Shown here piece after piece: positions 25,936 through 33,738 of a DNA stretch of 42,227 nucleotides. The notes below the pieces were generated by a model. It saw only the letters and a program-made list of their open reading frames with translations. It was not told where the DNA came from and made no database searches. The DNA comes from Flavobacteriaceae bacterium UBA6231 (lineage in GTDB: Bacteria > Bacteroidota > Bacteroidia > Flavobacteriales > Flavobacteriaceae): assembly GCA_002441545.1 (NCBI GenBank), contig DJWL01000056.1, positions 1 to 42,227 of the forward strand, given 5' to 3'. The first letter of the stretch is position 1. Each line of letters begins with the position of its first letter. Position numbers and translations under genes: made by a program.

Positions 25936-26571
25936 TTACAACATTTCTAATAAGTTGCTCATTTTATTGAATGTTTTGGTACATAATCCATCTAGTTCAT
26001 TGTTATAATCATGTGCCGTAAACCCAAACACGTCAAAACCGCCTTTTTTAGCAGCCTGTACTCCCAAAATACTGTCTTCAATGACAATACATTCCTGCGG
26101 TTGAAATCCCATGGTTTTGGCTGCCCATAAAAACACATCGGGTTCCGGTTTGAACTTTTGAATGGTGTAGCAACTAAACATTTTGTTTTCAAAATAGGGT
26201 AACAAGCCAACCACATTTAAATTAAACCGCATCTTAGATTCCATACCACTTGAAGCTACACAAAAAGGTAATTGTAATTGCTCAATAACTTGGGTAACCC
26301 CTTCAATGGGTTTTAGGTGTTTTTCAAATTCCTCTAAACTTCGTGTTCTATACTCATTTTCAAACGTCTCTGGAATGGATTGTTTTACCAAAACTGAGAT
26401 GATTTTTACACATTCCTTAAAATGACTGCCCTTAAAGTGGCTCATAGCAAAACCTAAATCGATTTCAGCACCTAGGTCATTTGCCATATCTACAAGAATT
26501 TGGTTTCCAATGGGTTCACTATCTACTAAAACACCATCGCAATCAAAAATTACACATTTGTATTTACTCAT
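25936..26571 (-). CDS. HAD family hydrolase (beta-phosphoglucomutase/phosphatase-like)
   Basis: The 211-residue protein has the HAD nucleophile motif FDCDGVLVDSEP (Asp10, Asp12), a helical cap, motif II VASSGM (about 112-117), the motif III Lys in KPEPDVF and motif IV IEDSILGVQAA. This is the subfamily that contains beta-phosphoglucomutase and many small sugar or nucleotide phosphatases. It is the GC-richest gene of its neighbourhood by eye. It lies 3 bases downstream of an SDR gene and is in the same run. Substrate unknown. Confidence 0.92.
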   Translation of the reverse strand: MSKYKCVIFDCDGVLVDSEPIGNQILVDMANDLGAEIDLGFAMSHFKGSHFKECVKIISVLVKQSIPETFENEYRTRSLEEFEKHLKPIEGVTQVIEQLQLPFCVASSGMESKMRFNLNVVGLLPYFENKMFSCYTIQKFKPEPDVFLWAAKTMGFQPQECIVIEDSILGVQAAKKGGFDVFGFTAHDYNNELDGLCTKTFNKMSNLLEML

Positions 26572-26574
26572 AAA

Positions 26575-27258
26575 CTAAGGTGTGGAATTAGAAACCTGCA
26601 ACAATTTACCATTGTAGTATTTGTTTCCAGTGAGCGAAAACTCAAAAATATAGTTTGCCATTTCTAAAGCTGACGTTGAGGCTTTATAACCTGGAAATGC
26701 TTCTTCCAACATTTCAGTTTGTACGGCTCCTAAAGCTAATACATTGAATGAAATACCAGAATCTTTATATTCTTCTGCCAATAATTCAGTTAAGGTAATT
26801 ACAGCACCTTTACTTGAACTATACGCAGCTAATCCTGGAAATTTCATGCTTCCTTGTACACCACCCATTGAGCTTATAGTAACAACATGACTTTCTTTTT
26901 TCATAAAAGGCAAAACAACTCGAGTTAATTCTGCAACTCCAAACACGTTTGTTTTATAAACATTTTCAAAATCTTGCATACTAATTTCTGAAAATGGTTT
27001 ATTAACAAGCTTTCCTGCGTTATTTATTAAAATATCTACCTTCTGCCAATTTTTATTTACAAAATCTTGAACTTTTTTATAGGCTTCACTATCGTCTAAA
27101 TCAAATGTAAAGGAAGTAACATTATTTAGTTTTAATTCTTGAATTGGTTTTTCATTGCGAGAAAGGGCTAATATTTTATGACCAGCTTGCGCAAATAGTT
27201 TAACCAACTCAAAACCAATACCTCTACTTGTTCCTGTAATTATAACGTTTTTACTCAT
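26575..27258 (-). CDS. SDR family oxidoreductase
   Basis: The 227-residue protein has TGTSRGIG (about residues 8-15), INNAG near 79 and the catalytic SSMGGV... YSSSKGA segment (Tyr and Lys about 146-150). It is slightly short for a classical SDR but complete. The gene overlaps the 3' end of the M28 peptidase gene by 8 bases and is followed after 3 bases by the HAD gene, so the three are probably translated from one message. Substrate unknown. Confidence 0.91.
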   Translation of the reverse strand: MSKNVIITGTSRGIGFELVKLFAQAGHKILALSRNEKPIQELKLNNVTSFTFDLDDSEAYKKVQDFVNKNWQKVDILINNAGKLVNKPFSEISMQDFENVYKTNVFGVAELTRVVLPFMKKESHVVTISSMGGVQGSMKFPGLAAYSSSKGAVITLTELLAEEYKDSGISFNVLALGAVQTEMLEEAFPGYKASTSALEMANYIFEFSLTGNKYYNGKLLQVSNSTP

Positions 27259-28201
27259 CGTTCATTTTTATTTCCTTAGTTGATGAATTACAAACTTGTT
27301 CAATAGCAGGCATCATAGTATTAATTAGACTTGTCATGTGCTCATAATCTAGCTTATCAGCTTCATCATCAACGTGATGGTAGTAATCATAATTAGATAA
27401 ATCGCAACTTGAAATGGTTTGACATGGCACTTTAAAAACTTGATAAAATGCGTAATTATCTGATTGCTTAAAGAGGTTATACTTAACCGCAACTTCAGAT
27501 CGTCCTACATAATTTGAACCTATATAATTATTCATAACCTGAGCCATATTACTAAAATCATACCCCGTTACAAATGCCGTGTAATCTCTATCTTTAAAAG
27601 GCACACCAATCATTTCAAAATTAAGCATGGTATACAAATTAATGTTTTCTTCTTTTAATCTTTCCGCCAAGTGTTTTGAGCCCAACAATCCCATTTCTTC
27701 ACCTGAAAATAATGCAACCATTATACTTCGTTTATTGCTTTTTATACTAGAAAAATATTTAGCAAATTCTAAAACTGCACTTGTTCCAGCAGCATTATCA
27801 TTAGCACCGTTTGCAATTGAATCATTTTCAACAACTTTTCCAAAACCAATATGATCATAATGTGCTCCAATAATAACTATTTCATTTTTTAAAGTTGGGT
27901 CATTACCTTCTATAAAACCTACAATATTATAACCTACAAAATCTTTTACATTAAAAGTATCTCTATAGGTTTCAAAATAAGTTTTAATATGGTTTTCTTT
28001 GAATTTATTTTCAATATATGAAGCTGCCATTTCAATACCGTTAGCACCTGTATTTCTTCCTTGTAACTCATCTGAAGTTAAAAATTTTACAGTTTCTTTT
28101 AATTCATCAATATTAATTGATACTTGCATAATTTGAGTTTCTCCTTGTGACTTACAGCTAAAACTGATAATCAAACATAAAATGGAAATTATTTTTTTCA
28201 T
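27251..28201 (-). CDS. M28 family zinc peptidase, lipoprotein
   Basis: The 316-residue protein has a lipoprotein signal peptide with lipobox SFSC (Cys16). The two-zinc site of M28 aminopeptidases appears in order: the His-Asp in GAHYDHIG, Asp in GANDNAAGTSAVLE, Glu-Glu in FSGEEMGLLGS and a late His in DYYHHVDDEAD. It would remove N-terminal residues from peptides at the outer face of the cell envelope or in the periplasm. It starts a minus-strand run and overlaps the SDR gene by 8 bases. It diverges from the DUF4242-AraC regulator with about 150 bases between the chosen starts. Confidence 0.93.
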   Translation of the reverse strand: MKKIISILCLIISFSCKSQGETQIMQVSINIDELKETVKFLTSDELQGRNTGANGIEMAASYIENKFKENHIKTYFETYRDTFNVKDFVGYNIVGFIEGNDPTLKNEIVIIGAHYDHIGFGKVVENDSIANGANDNAAGTSAVLEFAKYFSSIKSNKRSIMVALFSGEEMGLLGSKHLAERLKEENINLYTMLNFEMIGVPFKDRDYTAFVTGYDFSNMAQVMNNYIGSNYVGRSEVAVKYNLFKQSDNYAFYQVFKVPCQTISSCDLSNYDYYHHVDDEADKLDYEHMTSLINTMMPAIEQVCNSSTKEIKMNDE

Positions 28202-28348
28202 AAAATATTTTATTTCTGTTTAAAGATAAAAAAATAAGCCAAATATTACTTTAGCATTCAATAAAAGCCCAACTAATATTTACATAAAAAAAGCCTATTG
28301 TACAACATATTAAAAATCATTAACTTGCTATATAAAAACCAACCAACC

Positions 28349-29455
28349 ATGCCTATATATATGGACCTTCATAATGTTTCTGACAGCGTTACTGCAGAAA
28401 TTGTAGCACAAATTCATCAGGAAGATTTAAAAATTGAACACCTATATGGTTGCCGTGGATTTACTTATTGGTATGATTATGAAAGGAAAAATGCTTTTTG
28501 CTTAATAGAAGCTCCCAATAAAAAAGCTATTATGGAAATGCATAAACAAGCTCACGGTGATATTCCTAATCAAATAATAGAGGTAGACTCGAATATTGTG
28601 AAGTCGTTTTTAGGCAGAATTTCTGATCCTGTAAAAGTTAGCGATACTGAATTAAACATTATTAAAGAGCCTGCCTTCAGAATTTTAATGGTGATTGAAA
28701 CAAGTAACTATTTGAAAAGGATTGAGGGTAATCAATTTAATATTTTTACTCAAAAATTTCATAATAGTGTTTTTAAAACTTTAAAACAATTTAAAGGAAG
28801 TATTGTAAAACAAGACAATACAAGCTATTTAGTTTCATTCAAATCTGTTTCTAATGCCGTATTCTGCGCCTTAAAAGTTCAATCTAATATCAAATATATT
28901 ACACCAAAATTTGATGAATCTTACAGGAATTTAAAAATAGGTATTGCATCTGGAGTACCGATAACAAACAAAGACAAAATATTTGAAGACACCATTACAC
29001 TTGCCACCAGAATGTGTGAAATAGTTAAAGATTGCATTGTTATTTCGCATGAAGTAAAATCACTTTATGAAAAAGAGAACAGAGATGCTTTTTTAGATAA
29101 CGAAGAAATAAGATATCTCAAACCTTCTGAAGAATTATTTCTTACAAACTTGATGGATTTTACTGAAACTATTTGGAGAGATTCATCGTTTAACGTTAAC
29201 AATTTTAGCAAAAAATTAGGCCATAGTAAATCTCAGTTATATAGAAAGTTAACCTCTCTTACAGGAAAGTCTGCTAATATTTTTTTTAGAGATTACAGAT
29301 TAAATAAGGCAATAAAATTACTTCATGATCAAAAAGGTAATATTTCTGAAATAGCTTTTGAAACTGGCTTCAATAGTCTTGCCTACTTTTCAAAATGCTT
29401 TAAAAGTAAATTTAAAATTCTTCCTTCAAAATATATCCAACAACATTTATATTAA
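28349..29455 (+). CDS. DUF4242 / degenerate nucleotide-cyclase / AraC-HTH regulator
   Basis: I chose the ATG at 28349 (MPIYMDLHNV) over the one at 28298, because it starts the DUF4242 domain as in other members of this family. The 368-residue protein has three parts: DUF4242 (about 1-85, with CLIEAPNKKAI and a Met-His-Lys-Gln segment), a class III cyclase-like domain (about 105-255), and a C-terminal AraC-type HTH (about 275-368). In the cyclase part the catalytic Gly-Asp is Asn-Thr (VKQDNTSYLVSF) and the Asn of TVNLAAR is Thr (TITLATRM), so it is probably inactive and may bind a ligand or dimerise. The downstream truncated hemoglobin and DUF4242 genes are the likely targets. Confidence 0.85.
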   Translation: MPIYMDLHNVSDSVTAEIVAQIHQEDLKIEHLYGCRGFTYWYDYERKNAFCLIEAPNKKAIMEMHKQAHGDIPNQIIEVDSNIVKSFLGRISDPVKVSDTELNIIKEPAFRILMVIETSNYLKRIEGNQFNIFTQKFHNSVFKTLKQFKGSIVKQDNTSYLVSFKSVSNAVFCALKVQSNIKYITPKFDESYRNLKIGIASGVPITNKDKIFEDTITLATRMCEIVKDCIVISHEVKSLYEKENRDAFLDNEEIRYLKPSEELFLTNLMDFTETIWRDSSFNVNNFSKKLGHSKSQLYRKLTSLTGKSANIFFRDYRLNKAIKLLHDQKGNISEIAFETGFNSLAYFSKCFKSKFKILPSKYIQQHLY

Positions 29456-29588
29456 AAGACTATTTTTCAAACAATGGTTTAAATGTGCTATTTTTTGAAT
29501 TGTTTGTACACATAAATCTAATTATTTGGTAATAATTTAGGCATACAGTTTAACTGTCAAATTATTTATCAACCAATAAATAAACGTT

Positions 29589-29963
29589 ATGAGTACATCT
29601 CTTTTTGAAAGACTAGGTGGTACAGAAGGTATTTCAACGATTGTTGATGATACCGTTGAAAACCACATGAACAACCCCAACATTAACGCCAGATTTCTTC
29701 CTTACAAAGACCAACCAGAACAAATGAATCTCGTAAAAAAAAACACCGTAGATTTTTTTAGCGCTGGTAGTGGCGGTCCAGTAATTTACTCTGGAAGAGA
29801 CATGGTTACTGCTCACAAAGGCATGAATATTAGTCCTGCTGAATATATGCATACCATTGATGATATTTTTATGGCTTTAGATAAAAATGGTATTGATGAG
29901 AACACAAAAAAAGATGTTCTATATATTTTATGGTCACTAAAAAATATGATAATCTCTCAATAA
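29589..29963 (+). CDS. Group 1 truncated hemoglobin
   Basis: The 124-residue protein has the truncated-hemoglobin pattern: LFERLGGTEGI at the start, a Pro after the B/E region (NNPNINARF), and proximal His76 in VTAHKGMNI. The distal pocket is unusual: the family's usual Phe-Tyr at B9-B10 aligns with Thr-Val here (DDTVENHM), so Tyr B10 is missing. Such proteins bind oxygen or nitric oxide and may detoxify NO. It lies between the DUF4242-AraC regulator and a DUF4242 gene, 133 bases and 28 bases away. No signal peptide; cytoplasmic. Confidence 0.9.
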   Translation: MSTSLFERLGGTEGISTIVDDTVENHMNNPNINARFLPYKDQPEQMNLVKKNTVDFFSAGSGGPVIYSGRDMVTAHKGMNISPAEYMHTIDDIFMALDKNGIDENTKKDVLYILWSLKNMIISQ

Positions 29964-29991
29964 AAGTAATACTAACTTAATATTTTATATC

Positions 29992-30264
29992 ATGCCAAAA
30001 TACGTAATAGAAAGAGACATTCCTGGCGCAGGAAAACTCACTAAAGAACAATTAAAAGGAATTTCACAAACTTCTTGTGGAGTTCTTAAAGATTTAGGCC
30101 CAGAAATTAATTGGGTTCATAGCTATGTAACTGAACACAAGATTTATTGTGTATACATAGCTCCAAACAAAGAGTTGGTATTGAAACATGCCAAACAAGG
30201 TGGATTCCCAGCTAATTCTGTTAGTGAAGTATCAACAATCATTGATCCTGTTACTTCTGAATGA
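29992..30264 (+). CDS. DUF4242 domain-containing protein (SCO4226-like)
   Basis: The 90-residue protein is a single DUF4242 domain, a family that includes the Streptomyces nickel-binding protein SCO4226. It starts MPKYVIERDIPGAG and contains the conserved CVYIAPNKELVLKHAKQGGFP segment near residues 54-74. This segment matches the CLIEAPNKKAIMEMHKQAHG region of the upstream regulator. It is probably co-transcribed with the truncated hemoglobin (28-base gap). The metal-binding role is known only for a relative. The stop codon is 7 bases from a terminator hairpin. Confidence 0.88.
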   Translation: MPKYVIERDIPGAGKLTKEQLKGISQTSCGVLKDLGPEINWVHSYVTEHKIYCVYIAPNKELVLKHAKQGGFPANSVSEVSTIIDPVTSE

Positions 30265-30271
30265 ATAAAAA

Positions 30272-30299
30272 AACCTGCTTCAAGTAAATGAAGCAGGTT
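30272..30299. terminator. Terminator hairpin between the DUF4242 gene and the PDH operon
   Basis: AACCTGCTTCA (30272-30282) and TGAAGCAGGTT (30289-30299) form a perfect 11-base stem with loop AGTAAA. The T-run is on the minus-strand side (A-run at 30266-30273), so it mainly ends the E1alpha-E2 transcript, but it also lies just after the plus-strand DUF4242 stop. Confidence 0.85.
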
Positions 30300-30315
30300 A
30301 GATATTTATATGGAG

Positions 30316-30336
30316 ATTCTGAAACAAGTTCAGAAT
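30316..30336. repeat. Short inverted repeat, candidate dispersed element
   Basis: ATTCTGAA (30316-30323) and TTCAGAAT (30329-30336) pair around ACAAG. The core resembles CTGAAACAAGTTCAG-type intergenic repeats I recall from Bacteroidota genomes. It lies 7 bases after the end of the E2 gene on the minus strand. Copy number in this genome cannot be checked. Confidence 0.45.
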
Positions 30337-30342
30337 GATAAC

Positions 30343-31962
30343 TTATACTAACATTGTAACTGGATTCTCAATATATCCTTTTAATGTTTGTAGAAATTTT
30401 GCGCCAGTAGCACCATCAACTGTTCTGTGATCACAAGCCAATGATAATTTCATGGTATTACCAACAACAATTTGCCCATTTTTAACAACTGGTTTTTCAA
30501 CAATATTTCCAACAGATAAAATGGCTGAGTTAGGTTGATTGATAATTGACGTAAAACTTTCAATACCAAACATTCCTAAGTTAGAAACAGTAAATGTACT
30601 TCCTTCCATTTCTGCCGGTGTTAATTTCTTATTTCTAGCTTTACCTGCAAGGTCTTTTACTGCTGCACCAATTTGAGGTAAACTTTGTTCATTGGCAAAC
30701 TTAACCACTGGCACCACTAAACCATCTGGAACGGCCACAGCTACACCAATATGAACGTGATTGTTTAAACGCATTTTATCAGCAAACCACTGAGAATTTA
30801 CTTGCGGATGTTGTTTTAAAGCTAATGCACAAGCTTTAACAACCATATCGTTGTATGATATTTTTGTATCTGGAATGGTATTGAATTGTGTACGGAATGC
30901 AATTGCATTTTCCATATCAAATTCAACATTTAAGTAATAATGTGGTGCTGTAAACTTAGAATTGGTTAATGCTTTAGCAATAGCTTTACGCATTTGTGAA
31001 TTTGGAATATCTTCAAAATCTTCTTGTCCAGCTGGCACAAATTTACCAACCGAAGCTACTGAAGATTGTACAGAAGGAACAAAATTCTCTACATCACTTT
31101 TTACAATACGTCCATTTTCACCAGAACCTTTTACTTGCGATAAATTAATTCCTTTTTCATCAGCTATTTTTTTAGCCAATGGAGATACAAACAATCTTCC
31201 ATTTGAAGACGTTTTAATTGCTGCTGTTGTAGCAACAGTTTCTTTAACTTCTTGTTTAGGAGTTTCTTGTTTTTGAGTTTCAACAGTTTTAATTGGTTCT
31301 TCTGATTTAACTGAACCAGAATTTGCAGTAAAATTAGCCGCAATATTTGAAACATCTGTTCCTGCTGGGCCAATAATAGCTAACAATGAATCAATTTTAG
31401 CAGATTCCCCAGCATTTATTCCAATGTATAATAATGTACCTGATTGGAATGATTCAAACTCCATCGTGGCCTTATCAGTTTCAATTTCGGCTAAAATTTC
31501 ACCTTCACTTACTTTATCTCCTATTTTTTTTAACCAAGAAGCTACAGTTCCTTCTTCCATGGTATCACTTAAACGTGGCATCGTAACCACCGTAACACCT
31601 TCAGGTATTTCAACATTAACATTAGCCAAGACTTCTTTAACAGATTCATTATCAGCTGGTTTAGTTGTTTTCTCTACCTTATTTGGTGTAGAGCTAGCTC
31701 CTATAAGTCCAGAAATATCTTCATCTTTATCACCTATAATTGCCAGTAATTCGTCTACTTTGGTTGTTTGCCCTTCTTGAACTCCAATATACAATAAGGT
31801 TCCTTCATGAAATGATTCAAATTCCATAGTAGCCTTATCGGTTTCAATTTCTGCTAAAATATCGCCTTCACTTACTTTGTCTCCTACTTTTTTTAACCAA
31901 GTAGCCACAGTACCTTCTTCCATGGTATCACTCAAACGAGGCATATTTATAATTTCTGCCAT
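30343..31962 (-). CDS. aceF: Dihydrolipoamide acetyltransferase (E2) of pyruvate dehydrogenase
   Basis: E2 forms the core of the pyruvate dehydrogenase complex and transfers the acetyl group to CoA. The 539-residue protein has two lipoyl domains, with lipoyl lysines at Lys43 and Lys164 (each in ETDKATMEFES), then a subunit-binding domain (SPLAKKIADEKGINLSQV, about 259-276), an alanine/threonine-poor linker and the catalytic domain ending in LACDHRTVDGATGAKFL with the active His-Asp. It lies 3 bases downstream of pdhA on the same strand. The two lipoyl segments are near-repeats at the DNA level. Confidence 0.95.
   Translation of the reverse strand: MAEIINMPRLSDTMEEGTVATWLKKVGDKVSEGDILAEIETDKATMEFESFHEGTLLYIGVQEGQTTKVDELLAIIGDKDEDISGLIGASSTPNKVEKTTKPADNESVKEVLANVNVEIPEGVTVVTMPRLSDTMEEGTVASWLKKIGDKVSEGEILAEIETDKATMEFESFQSGTLLYIGINAGESAKIDSLLAIIGPAGTDVSNIAANFTANSGSVKSEEPIKTVETQKQETPKQEVKETVATTAAIKTSSNGRLFVSPLAKKIADEKGINLSQVKGSGENGRIVKSDVENFVPSVQSSVASVGKFVPAGQEDFEDIPNSQMRKAIAKALTNSKFTAPHYYLNVEFDMENAIAFRTQFNTIPDTKISYNDMVVKACALALKQHPQVNSQWFADKMRLNNHVHIGVAVAVPDGLVVPVVKFANEQSLPQIGAAVKDLAGKARNKKLTPAEMEGSTFTVSNLGMFGIESFTSIINQPNSAILSVGNIVEKPVVKNGQIVVGNTMKLSLACDHRTVDGATGAKFLQTLKGYIENPVTMLV
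31448..31945 (-). repeat. Direct repeat encoding the two lipoyl domains of E2
   Basis: The segments 31448-31582 and 31811-31945 are strongly similar at DNA level and exactly 363 bases (121 codons) apart, in frame. They encode the two lipoyl domains, including the two ETDKATMEFES motifs. The similarity suggests a tandem duplication kept alike by gene conversion or selection, and makes the site open to in-frame loss of one domain by recombination. Confidence 0.85.
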
Positions 31963-31965
31963 AGC

Positions 31966-32964
31966 TTATAATTTATGTTGTATAAATGGATAATCTCTTT
32001 GTTCATATACCACATCATACATAACGTTTTTATCTGGAAATGGTGATTCTTCAGCAAATTTTTCGCATTCTTCCACCAAATCTTTTACACGACTATCAAT
32101 GACTTTTATATCAGCTTCTGTTGCGTATTTGTTTTCTAATATGATGTTTTTTATCTGAGTAATAGGGTCAATTTTCTTGTATTCTTCAACCTCATCCTTT
32201 GTGCGATAATGTTGAGCATCACTCATAGAATGTCCTCTATATCTGTATGTTTTAAGTTCTAAAAATGTAGGTCCTTCTCCTCTACGTGCTCTTTGAATAG
32301 CTTCATCAAATGCTTCAGCAACTTTAATTGGATTCATTCCATCAACAGGTCCACAAGGCATTTCATAACCTTTTCCTAGTTTCCAAACATCGGTATGATT
32401 AGCTGTTCTAGCAACTGATGTTCCCATAGCATACCCATTGTTTTCACAAACAAATACTACTGGCAATTTCCATAACATTGCTAAGTTAAAAGTTTCATGT
32501 AATGATCCTTGACGAGCTGCACCATCTCCAAAACAACATAAAGTAACGGCATCACTTCCATGGTACTTATCACCAAAAGCAATACCTGCACCTAATGGAA
32601 TTTGTCCTCCAACAATACCATGACCACCATAAAAACGGTGTTCTTTTGAAAAGATGTGCATAGACCCACCTAAACCTTGTGAGGTTCCTGTTGCCTTTCC
32701 ATATAACTCTGCCATAACACGTCTTGGGTCAACTCCCATACCAATTGGTTGTACGTGGTTTCTATAAGCTGTAATCATTTTATCTTTTGTCAAATCCATA
32801 GCATGTAATGCTCCAGCCAATATGGCTTCTTGACCATTATATAAATGAAGAAAACCTCTTACTTTTTGTTGGATATACACTGCTGCCAACTTATCTTCGA
32901 ATTTCCTCCAAAACAGCATATCTTCATACCATTTTAGGTATGTATTTTTAGTGATTTTTTGCAT
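31966..32964 (-). CDS. pdhA: Pyruvate dehydrogenase E1 component, alpha subunit
   Basis: The 332-residue protein decarboxylates pyruvate with thiamine diphosphate, together with a separate beta subunit. The TPP motif is FGDGAARQGSLHETFNLA... CENNGYAMGT (GDG to NN, about residues 163-194), and the phosphorylation-loop-like region RTKDEVEEYKKIDPI and YRYRGHSMSDAQHYR are present. E2 follows after 3 bases, and E1 beta is not in the window, so the complex is encoded in more than one place, as is common in flavobacteria. The promoter is in the 191-base gap before the cdd gene. Confidence 0.95.
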   Translation of the reverse strand: MQKITKNTYLKWYEDMLFWRKFEDKLAAVYIQQKVRGFLHLYNGQEAILAGALHAMDLTKDKMITAYRNHVQPIGMGVDPRRVMAELYGKATGTSQGLGGSMHIFSKEHRFYGGHGIVGGQIPLGAGIAFGDKYHGSDAVTLCCFGDGAARQGSLHETFNLAMLWKLPVVFVCENNGYAMGTSVARTANHTDVWKLGKGYEMPCGPVDGMNPIKVAEAFDEAIQRARRGEGPTFLELKTYRYRGHSMSDAQHYRTKDEVEEYKKIDPITQIKNIILENKYATEADIKVIDSRVKDLVEECEKFAEESPFPDKNVMYDVVYEQRDYPFIQHKL

Positions 32965-32996
32965 CGACTATTATTAATTTTTACTTATGAAAAGTA

Positions 32997-33004
32997 CAAA
33001 AGTA
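32997..33004 (-). promoter_or_regulatory. -7 element of the PDH operon promoter (candidate)
   Basis: CAAAAGTA on the plus strand is TACTTTTG on the minus strand, an exact match to TAnnTTTG, 33 bases before the pdhA start codon. No -33 TTG at normal spacing is seen. The rest of the 191-base gap is AT-rich with nothing else recognisable. Confidence 0.5.
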
Positions 33005-33155
33005 ATACTTTGTATGCTATTGAGAAAACGTATATTAATTAAAGTAAAAAAAATATCAAAAAAAAAGCTCTTTATACGCAATTTTGAATAATTAATAAAA
33101 AATGATTATTTATTAATAAAATCACCAATTTCACTAATCAAAAATTATTAAATAT

Positions 33156-33638
33156 TTAAAGTACAGACTTATCAAAAATAAGAGGTAATAAATTTGCTAA
33201 GGAGTTTGATTTTGCAATTTTACCAACTTCTCCCATAAAATAAATTTCTATAGGTGAATCTTGTTTCACTTCATATTCTGCAATAGCCTGTCTACAAGCT
33301 CCACATGGAGGTATTGGTGAGGTAGTTTTGTTTTTTTTTGATCCAGCAGAAATAGCCATTCTAACAATTTTAGCATTAGGATATTGCGAATTGGCATAGT
33401 ATATAGCTGTTCGTTCTGCACATAACCCTGATGGGTATGAGGCATTTTCTTGATTACTGCCAGTAATTATCTTATTGTTGTCTAACAACAATGCTGCACC
33501 AACATAAAAGTTAGAATATGGCGCATATGCTTTTTCTCTAGCCTCAACAGCCTTATCCATTAATAATGTGACTTCTTTTGGCAATTCTTCTAAACTTTCA
33601 AACAGATAAAGAGTAGATTCTATTTTTATTTCCTTCAT
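33156..33638 (-). CDS. cdd: Cytidine deaminase
   Basis: Cytidine deaminase converts cytidine and deoxycytidine to uridine forms for pyrimidine salvage. The 160-residue protein has the zinc-binding motifs CAERTA (Cys-Ala-Glu, near residue 73) and PCGACRQ (near 109), with FYVGAALL before them, all typical of the homotetrameric Cdd type. The N-terminal ~30 residues are slightly longer than usual. It lies between porV and pdhA on the minus strand and is separated from porV by a terminator, so it is transcribed on its own. Confidence 0.95.
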   Translation of the reverse strand: MKEIKIESTLYLFESLEELPKEVTLLMDKAVEAREKAYAPYSNFYVGAALLLDNNKIITGSNQENASYPSGLCAERTAIYYANSQYPNAKIVRMAISAGSKKNKTTSPIPPCGACRQAIAEYEVKQDSPIEIYFMGEVGKIAKSNSLANLLPLIFDKSVL

Positions 33639-33678
33639 ATAGTATTTCCTTCTATAAAGTTAATAAACAATTTGAAAC

Positions 33679-33718
33679 AAAAAAACTATTGTTCGTTGGA
33701 TAGAACAATAGTTTTTTT
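33679..33718. terminator. Terminator after porV
   Basis: AAAAAAACTATTGTTC (33679-33694) and GAACAATAGTTTTTTT (33703-33718) form a perfect 16-base stem with loop GTTGGATA. It lies 20 bases below the porV stop on the minus strand and is followed there by a T-run. It ends the porU-porV transcript. Confidence 0.9.
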
Positions 33719-33738
33719 TATTGTGAATTTAAAAAGAA

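Noticed and set aside
28298..28348. Seventeen extra N-terminal residues of the regulator
   Set aside because: The DUF4242 domain begins at the ATG at 28349; the upstream residues do not resemble a signal peptide or part of the domain.
30343..32964. Missing E1 beta subunit as a defect of the PDH operon
   Set aside because: In flavobacteria E1 beta is often encoded elsewhere; absence from a 42-kb window does not show loss.
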